This document shows positions 1 through 5,194 of a stretch of DNA of 5,194 nt, piece after piece (positions within the stretch are counted from its first letter, which is position 1; each line of letters begins with the position of its first letter). Location of the stretch: NCBI GenBank assembly GCA_012512495.1, contig JAAZEC010000119.1:1-5194 (forward strand), written 5' to 3'. The notes under the pieces are model-generated. The model was not told the DNA's origin. It did not search any database and worked only from the letters and a program-made list of their open reading frames with translations. This DNA comes from Erysipelothrix sp. GTDB taxonomy: Bacteria; Bacillota_I; Bacilli_A; Erysipelotrichales; Erysipelotrichaceae. The position numbers and the translations under genes were made by a program.

Positions 1-307
1 TGAAATCGATCTTCTTAATAAAGGCACCAATGCCAGCTACGATGATTCCTAAGAACAGATAGCTCATCTGCATGGGGAAGCGGGAGATTAAGCGCTCGAT
101 GCTGGAGGCGAAGAAAATGATGCCGATTAGGCCACCCACGACGAGTTGAAACATCAACTTCTTGTGGACAATCTTGCCACTGATCAATTGTGACATGGCT
201 TCAATCGCTTGGTCGTAGACATTGAGTATAATCATCATGGTGCCGCCAGAGACCCCTGGCACCAATAAGGCAAAAGCTGTTAGTATCCCTTTTAAGACAT
301 TAATCAT
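1..307 (-). CDS. DUF368 membrane protein (PopT-type undecaprenyl-phosphate translocase family), N-terminal part
   Basis: The reading frame starts at ATG 307 and runs off the left edge after 102 complete codons, so the C-terminal part of the protein (full family members are about 270-300 residues) is not in the window. The start is supported by a GGAAGGA ribosome binding site at 320-314, six bases upstream. The N-terminus shows the hallmark of DUF368, the glycine-rich VPGVSGGT at residues 16-23 followed by a hydrophobic stretch and YDQAIEAM at about 31-38. Further hydrophobic segments lie at about 54-68 and 82-97, separated by basic or polar loops, as expected of an integral membrane protein. 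Family knowledge: DUF368 proteins (PopT) have been shown to return the lipid carrier undecaprenyl phosphate to the inner face of the membrane for cell-wall synthesis. The family call is firm from the motif; the activity in this organism is inferred. The gene is transcribed away from the exporter operon. Confidence 0.88.
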   Translation of the reverse strand, partial: MINVLKGILTAFALLVPGVSGGTMMIILNVYDQAIEAMSQLISGKIVHKKLMFQLVVGGLIGIIFFASSIERLISRFPMQMSYLFLGIIVAGIGAFIKKIDF

Positions 308-332
308 GGCGGTTCCTTCCATTTCTTTCACT

Positions 333-362
333 ATTTTAACATGAGTCACTAATCATTGACAC
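333..362 (-). promoter_or_regulatory. Predicted promoter of the DUF368 gene (extended -10)
   Basis: Read on the minus strand, TAAAAT (338-333) matches the -10 consensus at five of six bases and is preceded by TGT, giving an extended -10 (TGn). A weak -35, GTGTCA (362-357, four of six), lies 18 bases upstream. A start near 326 would give a leader of about 19 bases containing the GGAAGGA ribosome binding site. The -35 overlaps the -35 of the oppositely oriented exporter promoter. This is a motif prediction only. Confidence 0.55.
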
Positions 363-384
363 ACTAAATTGGATAGTTCATAAT
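356..384 (+). promoter_or_regulatory. Predicted sigma-A promoter of the ABC exporter operon
   Basis: A perfect -35 TTGACA (356-361) is separated by exactly 17 bases from CATAAT (379-384), which matches the -10 consensus at five of six positions. Transcription would start near A391, giving a leader of about 18 bases before the ATG at 409. This position makes the upstream in-frame ATG at 385 untranscribed and so argues against its use as the start. The leader is too short for an attenuator or a leader peptide, unlike the bmrBCD-type control known in Bacillus subtilis. Confidence 0.75.
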
Positions 385-394
385 ATGTGCATTG

Positions 395-402
395 AAGGCG
401 GG
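395..402 (+). promoter_or_regulatory. Ribosome binding site deciding the start of exporter subunit 1
   Basis: AAGGCGGG resembles the Shine-Dalgarno consensus AAGGAGG and sits six bases before the ATG at 409. The alternative ATG at 385 has no comparable purine block upstream and directly abuts the -10 box. The site therefore supports the shorter, 586-residue protein. Confidence 0.7.
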
Positions 403-408
403 ATTAAA

Positions 409-2169
409 ATGATTATTCTGAAACATTTGGGCTGGTTTTTTAAGCAAGAGAAAAAATCATATGGTATAGGATTGGTTGCCTTGTTATCTATCTCTATTTT
501 AAGTGTCATTCCCCCACGTATTATGGGGTTAATGATCGATATTATGGCAGAACAATCACTCACACCACAATTACTAATACTCGGTGTGAGTGCTTTTGTG
601 TTTATCGCCCTGATGATGTATGCCCTTCGCTATATTTGGCGCATCTTTATCTTCGGGACCAGCTTCCGTCTTGAGAATCAAATGCGTAACACGATCTTCA
701 AGCACCTCACCCGCATGTCTTCGGCCTTCTATCAAAAAAGACGTTCAGGTGAACTAATGGCACTAGCGACTAATGACCTGACCGCCATTCAAAACGTGGC
801 CGGTCGTGGTGTGCTTCAACTGTTTGACTCGCTCTTTTCAGGCATCACCGTCCTATTGGCAATGTTCTTTAGCGTGAACATGAAGCTGACACTGATCGCT
901 ATTTTGCCCATGCCACTACTTATTATCGCTTCTCAATACCTCAGTAAAAAGCTCCACAAGACCTATCACGTCGCACAAGAGGCCTTCTCCGATATGAATA
1001 ATAGGGTACTAGAGAATATCAATGGTATCAAGGTCACGAAGACCTTTGGTCAGGAAGATAATGAAATCAAGCGCTTCAGTAAGTTGGCCGATGATGTCTA
1101 TCAAAAAAACCTTAACGTAACCCGCTGGGATGCGCTGTTTGATCCCGTCATTATCATGATTAGTAGCCTTTCAATCTTCCTCAGTTTGGTGGCTGGTAGC
1201 TATCTCATCATGAATGATGAGATGTCGGCCGGAGACCTCGTAACCTTCGTGAACTATATTTACCAACTAAACTGGCCAATGATGGCCATAGGCTTCATGT
1301 TTAACACCATGAACCGAGGACTCGTTTCCTATGAACGGATTGAGACCCTGTTGAGTGTCAATCCGGATATCCTTAATCTGAAGGATTCCTTGAATGAGAT
1401 CCCTTCGGGTGATATTAGCTTCAATGTCGAGTCATTTCAGTATCCTAATCAAGAGGAAGGCATCAACCTTAATAACGTACAGTTTAACCTTCTTCGTGGT
1501 GAAACGCTGGGCATTGTGGGTAAGACCGGTTCTGGTAAGTCGACCATTATTAAACTACTACTGAGAGAATTCGATGAATATGAGGGAGCCATTTCCTTTG
1601 GGAACACTCCGGCTAAGGAATACAACCTGTACAATTACCGGGATGCTTTCGGGTATGTCCCCCAAGATCCGTTCCTATTTTCTATGAGCATTGCCGATAA
1701 CATCCGTTTTGGGATGCCTGAGGTAAGTCTCGAGAGGGTTCGTGAGGCCGCGAGAATTGCTGATGTGGACGCGGATATTATGGATTTTGAACTACAATAC
1801 GAAACCGTCATTGGTGAGCGGGGTGTTTCGCTCTCGGGTGGTCAGAAACAACGGATTGCTATGGCGCGTGCCATCCTTCTCAATCCTGAATGCTTGATTC
1901 TGGATGATGCTCTGTCGGCAGTTGATGCGAGGACGGAAGAAATCATCTTAAGAAACCTACGGGAAGTTCGTCAGGATAAAACAACCATTATTATTGCACA
2001 TCGTTTCTCTGCCTTGAGTCACGCCCACCACATCTTGGTCTTAGAGGATGGAAATGTGGTTCAGCGTGGTAATCACCATGAGTTACTGGCTAATGATGGC
2101 TGGTATGGACAGATTTACAACTTGCAACAACTGAGCCAGATTGGAGGTGAACCACTTGAAACAGACTGA
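409..2169 (+). CDS. Heterodimeric multidrug-type ABC exporter, subunit 1 (degenerate-site Walker B)
   Basis: This 586-residue half transporter has an N-terminal six-helix membrane domain (helices at about 18-42, 55-80, 138-156, 160-178, 246-268, 277-299) and a C-terminal nucleotide-binding domain. In order the latter shows an A-loop Tyr345, Walker A GKTGSGKST 371-379, Q-loop Gln419, signature LSGGQ 475-479, Walker B CLILD 495-499, D-loop SAVD 503-506 and H-loop His531. The residue after Walker B is Asp500, not the usual catalytic Glu. In heterodimeric exporters of the BmrCD, LmrCD, EfrCD and TM287/288 type, this marks the subunit whose Walker motifs form the degenerate ATP site. It is expected in the plasma membrane, exporting a drug, lipid or peptide by ATP hydrolysis; the substrate cannot be read from sequence. 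An in-frame ATG at 385 would add eight residues but overlaps the promoter region. Its 3' end overlaps the next gene by 14 bases, so the partner is subunit 2. Confidence 0.93.
   Translation: MIILKHLGWFFKQEKKSYGIGLVALLSISILSVIPPRIMGLMIDIMAEQSLTPQLLILGVSAFVFIALMMYALRYIWRIFIFGTSFRLENQMRNTIFKHLTRMSSAFYQKRRSGELMALATNDLTAIQNVAGRGVLQLFDSLFSGITVLLAMFFSVNMKLTLIAILPMPLLIIASQYLSKKLHKTYHVAQEAFSDMNNRVLENINGIKVTKTFGQEDNEIKRFSKLADDVYQKNLNVTRWDALFDPVIIMISSLSIFLSLVAGSYLIMNDEMSAGDLVTFVNYIYQLNWPMMAIGFMFNTMNRGLVSYERIETLLSVNPDILNLKDSLNEIPSGDISFNVESFQYPNQEEGINLNNVQFNLLRGETLGIVGKTGSGKSTIIKLLLREFDEYEGAISFGNTPAKEYNLYNYRDAFGYVPQDPFLFSMSIADNIRFGMPEVSLERVREAARIADVDADIMDFELQYETVIGERGVSLSGGQKQRIAMARAILLNPECLILDDALSAVDARTEEIILRNLREVRQDKTTIIIAHRFSALSHAHHILVLEDGNVVQRGNHHELLANDGWYGQIYNLQQLSQIGGEPLETD
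2143..2150 (+). promoter_or_regulatory. Ribosome binding site for subunit 2, inside the end of subunit 1
   Basis: GGAGGTGA is a near-perfect Shine-Dalgarno sequence located inside the last codons of the upstream gene. It is five bases before TTG 2156. An in-frame TTG at 2141 would place this site within its own coding region, so 2156 is the better start. Confidence 0.8.
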
Positions 2170-3934
2170 TGAAAAGATCACGCTGAGTCGCACTCAGCAG
2201 TGGCAACTACTGAAAAGACTGGTCGCTTATGTCAAGGATATGAAATGGACGCTTATCATTTCGATTGCGTTCCTCTTGGTAGCAACGACGACCGATTTGG
2301 TTCGCCCTGCTATTATTAAGAGCTTGATTGATGACTATGTGCTGAGTGGTCAGAGTGACATGACCATGATTGTTTACCTGTCGTTTGCCTATCTTAGCAT
2401 TTCGCTGGTCAGTTCCATCTTCAGATACCTCTATGTTTATAACTTCTATGCCTTGGGTAATCGTATTACCCAGACCATTCGTCACCAACTCTTTGAAAAG
2501 CTTCAAGGTATGGGCATGCGCTATTTTGATAAGACACCCGCCGGTTCCATTGTCTCCCGGGTCACCAATGACACGGATTCAATTCAGGAGATGTTGGTGT
2601 CGGTTATCTCGGTCGTCTTCAGCTCCAGTATTATGGTGGTCTCGGTTTTGATTGCGATGTTTATCTTCAACCCGATCCTGGCCCTCATCAGCATGTTCTT
2701 TGTGCCTATTGCGGGGCTGGTGGTCTTTGTGTACCAGAAGAAATCGACCCGTTCCTATCAAAGAGCGCGTTCTAAATTGAGTGAGTTGAATACCAAGCTG
2801 GCGGAATCAATTGCCGGCATGAGTATCATTCAGGTGTTTAACCAACAGAAGCGCTTGATTGGTGAGTTCAAACAAACCAACGATGACTACTACGACGCCC
2901 GAATGGCTAACCTGAAGCTTGATGGCATTCTACTCTATCCGATCATTCACCTGTTGACGGCCTTAACGATTGGGGCTATTCTACTCTACTTCGGTGTTCA
3001 ATCCTTCGATACGATTGTATCGGCTGGTCTCGTGCTCATGTTTGTGGACTATGTCTATATGCTGTATGATCCCCTCTTTATGATTATGGATCGGTTGGCC
3101 ATCTTCCAACAGGCGATTGTTTCCAGCAGTCGTGTCTTCACGATTATGGACCATGAGGAAATTACACCTCAACAGACCCCTCAAGAGGATGCTGTGATTA
3201 GTGAGGCTAAGATTGAGTTTAAGGATGTGAGCTTCTCCTATGATGGTAGAAACAAAGTACTGAAGAACATCTCCTTTACAGTCAATCCGGGTGAGACGTT
3301 GGCCCTTGTGGGTCATACGGGTTCCGGGAAGAGTTCCATTATCAATGTCATGATGCGCTTCTATGAGTTTTATGAAGGCGATATCCTGATTGATGGTCAC
3401 TCCATTAGGGATTTCACACTGGAACACCTGCGCGAGAAAATGAGTCTCGTCTTACAGGATCCCTTCATCTATTATGGAACGATCTTGGATAATGTGAGGT
3501 TGCTTGATGAATCCATTACGGATGAGGAAGTGATTGAGGCACTCAAGTTTGTTCAGGCAGACACTTTCATTGAGGAGCTGAGCGATACCTATCACCACCA
3601 AGTGGTAGAGCGTGGAGCTGCCTTCTCGAGCGGACAAAAACAGCTCCTAGCCTTTGCGAGGACGCTGGTGACTAATCCAAAGATTTTGATTCTGGATGAA
3701 GCGACCGCGAACATTGATACAGAGACTGAGAGCCTTATTCAAGATGGATTGACTCGTTTGACACGAGGTAGGACAACAATTGCGATTGCGCACCGCTTAT
3801 CGACGATCAAGGATGCCAATCAGATTCTGGTGTTGAGCCAGGGCGAGATTGTGGAGCGTGGCAATCACGATGAGCTGATTGCTGCACAGGGACTCTACTA
3901 CCACATGTATGAATTACAACAACTTAATAACTAA
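2156..3934 (+). CDS. Heterodimeric multidrug-type ABC exporter, subunit 2 (catalytic Walker B, degenerate signature)
   Basis: This 592-residue half transporter, started at TTG 2156 by its ribosome binding site, pairs with the preceding gene. Its membrane domain has six predicted helices (about 31-52, 68-90, 148-167, 171-190, 259-280, 287-310). Its nucleotide-binding domain carries A-loop Tyr362, Walker A GHTGSGKSS 386-394, Q-loop Gln434, Walker B ILILD 510-514 with catalytic Glu515, D-loop ANID 518-521 and H-loop His546. The signature is FSSGQ (490-494) instead of LSGGQ. This is the complement of subunit 1: Glu515 faces the intact LSGGQ of the partner to form the hydrolytic site, while FSSGQ faces Asp500 to form the degenerate site. 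The overall form and the ATANIDTETE segment resemble MdlB/YheH-type subunits. The loop between helices 1 and 2 is only about 15 residues, so the large extracellular domain of BmrD and LmrD is absent. The gene overlaps subunit 1 by 14 bases and converges on the FrnE-like gene with a 4-base overlap. Confidence 0.93.
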   Translation: MKQTDEKITLSRTQQWQLLKRLVAYVKDMKWTLIISIAFLLVATTTDLVRPAIIKSLIDDYVLSGQSDMTMIVYLSFAYLSISLVSSIFRYLYVYNFYALGNRITQTIRHQLFEKLQGMGMRYFDKTPAGSIVSRVTNDTDSIQEMLVSVISVVFSSSIMVVSVLIAMFIFNPILALISMFFVPIAGLVVFVYQKKSTRSYQRARSKLSELNTKLAESIAGMSIIQVFNQQKRLIGEFKQTNDDYYDARMANLKLDGILLYPIIHLLTALTIGAILLYFGVQSFDTIVSAGLVLMFVDYVYMLYDPLFMIMDRLAIFQQAIVSSSRVFTIMDHEEITPQQTPQEDAVISEAKIEFKDVSFSYDGRNKVLKNISFTVNPGETLALVGHTGSGKSSIINVMMRFYEFYEGDILIDGHSIRDFTLEHLREKMSLVLQDPFIYYGTILDNVRLLDESITDEEVIEALKFVQADTFIEELSDTYHHQVVERGAAFSSGQKQLLAFARTLVTNPKILILDEATANIDTETESLIQDGLTRLTRGRTTIAIAHRLSTIKDANQILVLSQGEIVERGNHDELIAAQGLYYHMYELQQLNN

Positions 3935-4602
3935 GGTACAATACAACTTTCATCCGAACAGGCCAAATTACTGGATAGCGATTCAACATATTCAATCGCT
4001 TCAATAAAGGATTCTACTGGCTGAGCACCGCTGACGAAGACTTTGTCATCAAGAACAAAATGAGGGACGCCTTGAACGCCTATATTACGGGCGGTGGCTT
4101 CGTCGGTTCTGACTTGATAGGCAATCTCATCCGACTGCAGTGCTTTTTTTGTGTCTTCTTCACTCATTCCGACCTGAAGGGCCAAGTCAATGAGTGTCTG
4201 TTCGTCGGCGATGTCGAGACCATGGGTGAAGTGAGCGGCCATGCCAACTTTGAAGAACTCGTTGCCCTTTCCTAGCTGCTTTGCCATCTGGAACACGCGA
4301 TGGATCTTGAAGCTGTTGGCATCGATCATGTTGTTGAAGTCATAATTCAGACCTGCCTTTTTGGCCATCATGTCAATTTGACTGAGGCGTAGTTGAGCCT
4401 GTGAGACCGATAGCCCTATATTACCTGCCAGTTGTTCGACATAACTTTGATCCCTTTGTGGTTGAATATCGGGAGCAAGTTCATAGCTCATTATTTCTAT
4501 CTCAACATCCTTTGAGGATTGGGCGATGGCCTTCTCGAGGTTTTGATGACCGATATAACAGAAAGGACACCTGAAATCGGACCAGACTTGTATTTTCATC
4601 AT
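3931..4602 (-). CDS. FrnE-like DsbA-family thiol-disulfide oxidoreductase
   Basis: This 223-residue protein begins MMKIQVWSDF and carries a thioredoxin-type active site CPFC at residues 12-15, just after the first beta strand. A helical insertion follows (about 55-165), then the conserved GVPHFVLDD with the cis-proline at 180 and the SGAQP turn at 191-195. This architecture is that of the FrnE branch of the DsbA superfamily. No signal peptide or membrane segment is present, so it should act in the cytoplasm on protein or small-molecule thiols. The C-terminal tail has a second cysteine pair, Cys215 and Cys220 (CX4C), as reported for Deinococcus radiodurans FrnE, where it modulates redox activity. 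ATG 4602 was chosen because it overlaps the TGA of the upstream gene as ATGA, with a purine-rich AAAGAGAG at 4620-4613; ATG 4599 is an adjacent alternative. A TTG at 4641 would extend the frame by 13 basic residues without family support. The exact substrate is unknown. Confidence 0.88.
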   Translation of the reverse strand: MMKIQVWSDFRCPFCYIGHQNLEKAIAQSSKDVEIEIMSYELAPDIQPQRDQSYVEQLAGNIGLSVSQAQLRLSQIDMMAKKAGLNYDFNNMIDANSFKIHRVFQMAKQLGKGNEFFKVGMAAHFTHGLDIADEQTLIDLALQVGMSEEDTKKALQSDEIAYQVRTDEATARNIGVQGVPHFVLDDKVFVSGAQPVESFIEAIEYVESLSSNLACSDESCIVP

Positions 4603-5194
4603 GCGTTTAATTCTCTCTTTCTTCCTATAAATAATAACCAAACAATCAAGAACACTTCCCCAATGAATGTCACCATCGATAGTTCAAAGCCCAAGTTGAC
4701 ATACAGCAGTATAAGGACCGTATCGACTATATAGCCTATTCCTGCCACGATCAAGAGGAGTCCTAAGAACCTTGTAACACGGTTAGCCTTGAGGAACAGG
4801 ATACCCAAAGTGAACAGATGGATTCCAAAGATCACGAGTGCTAGATTCCAGACAAAATCGAAGGTGGCGAAGGCTGTGTAACCAGTGGTCGGATCAAAGC
4901 TCGCCATGACTAGGGGTACCAAAGCTCCTAGGAAGCACAGCGCATAGAGAACCCGTAGGAGTGCGCTCACGTTGGACAGGGAGCGATCGACATCTTTGAG
5001 GTACTCACGGAGTGCGAGCGCGACGATGATGTCCAAGATAATGACTAATAGGAATCCAAGGATCACTGCCCATAACCATTGACTGTTGTTGGTGATGGCA
5101 TTGATGGTAGCCGATGCATCTCCAGCGAAATAAAGCTTTGGTAACAGGACAAAGTTGACAATCGGGGCCACAATGGCCATAACTAGCAAGCTAA
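4599..5194 (-). CDS. DUF4386 family membrane protein, N-terminus cut by window edge
   Basis: The frame is open to the right edge and ends at TGA 4601-4599. Within it, about 197 residues are visible. Counting from the TTG at 5189, six hydrophobic segments lie at about 1-17, 38-60, 74-96, 111-134, 140-162 and 170-188. Features typical of DUF4386 include GDASAT after the first helix (23-28), FGIHL (121-125), the FLGLLLIVAGIGYIVD stretch (141-156) and GEVFLIVWLL (177-186). The first helix is already under way at the edge and the family usually has some ten further polar or basic residues before it, so the true start is probably just outside; TTG 5189 lacks a visible ribosome binding site in the window. 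The function of DUF4386 proteins is not established. The ATGA overlap with the FrnE-like gene indicates translational coupling in one operon, whose promoter lies outside the window. Confidence 0.8.
   Translation of the reverse strand, partial: SLLVMAIVAPIVNFVLLPKLYFAGDASATINAITNNSQWLWAVILGFLLVIILDIIVALALREYLKDVDRSLSNVSALLRVLYALCFLGALVPLVMASFDPTTGYTAFATFDFVWNLALVIFGIHLFTLGILFLKANRVTRFLGLLLIVAGIGYIVDTVLILLYVNLGFELSMVTFIGEVFLIVWLLFIGRKRELNA

Noticed and set aside
2207..2506. 99-residue minus-strand open frame inside exporter subunit 2
   Set aside because: It is antisense to a clear ABC transporter gene, has no recognisable domain and has a composition expected of a shadow frame.
2981..3427. 148-residue minus-strand open frame inside exporter subunit 2
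   Set aside because: It covers the antisense of the conserved membrane and Walker A region; no domain, no supported ribosome binding site, and a His/Asn-rich composition typical of an antisense shadow.
3918..3950. Short inverted repeat CTTA/TAAG around the convergent stop codons as a bidirectional terminator
   Set aside because: Only four AT-rich base pairs with a five-base loop and no T-run; too weak to terminate transcription.
4134..4150. Palindrome ACTGCAGT followed by seven T on the plus strand, resembling a terminator for the exporter operon
   Set aside because: The palindrome has no loop and cannot form a stable hairpin; it lies well inside the FrnE-like coding region, where the T-run is simply two Lys codons read on the other strand.
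4143..4151. Possible slippery A-AAA-AAA-G run in the FrnE-like gene
   Set aside because: The zero frame already encodes a complete, family-typical protein and no downstream stem or meaningful alternative frame product is visible.
4603..4641. TTG at 4641 as the start of the FrnE-like protein
   Set aside because: It would add a basic 13-residue extension overlapping the DUF4386 end, whereas family proteins begin just before the first beta strand and ATG 4602 forms an ATGA overlap.

Overview
This window looks like ordinary chromosomal sequence from a low-to-mid-GC Bacillota, probably a member of the Lactobacillales. That assignment is an inference. It rests on sigma-A-type promoters close to consensus, strong purine-rich ribosome binding sites, TTG start use, and protein families that are common in that group. 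No RNA genes, insertion sequences, integrases, CRISPR repeats or phage genes were seen.

Layout: (i) 1-307, minus strand, holds the N-terminal 102 residues of a DUF368 membrane protein (undecaprenyl-phosphate translocase, PopT-type family), cut by the left edge. (ii) About 308-408 is a compact divergent control region with two back-to-back promoters whose -35 elements overlap. (iii) 409-2169 and 2156-3934, plus strand, are two overlapping genes for the halves of a heterodimeric type IV ABC exporter. The motif asymmetry is textbook: subunit 1 has an Asp in place of the catalytic Glu but a canonical LSGGQ signature, while subunit 2 has the catalytic Glu but a degenerate FSSGQ signature. Paired, they form one functional and one degenerate ATP site. 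(iv) 4602-3931, minus strand, is a FrnE-like cytoplasmic DsbA-family thiol oxidoreductase with a CPFC active site and an extra C-terminal CX4C pair. (v) 5194-4599, minus strand, is a DUF4386 six-helix membrane protein cut by the right edge; its stop overlaps the FrnE-like start in an ATGA.

The two transcription units on the right converge, and their stop codons overlap by 4 bp with no terminator hairpin between them. The exporter genes form a translationally coupled pair made from one promoter with a predicted leader of about 18 nt. The DUF4386 and FrnE-like genes form a second coupled pair whose promoter lies outside the window. I see no wholly new system here. The most interesting points are the redox-looking C-terminal cysteine pair and its tight coupling to a DUF4386 protein, the convergent overlap without a terminator, and the overlapping divergent promoters. 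The only long stretches without genes would exceed 300 bases, and there are none.
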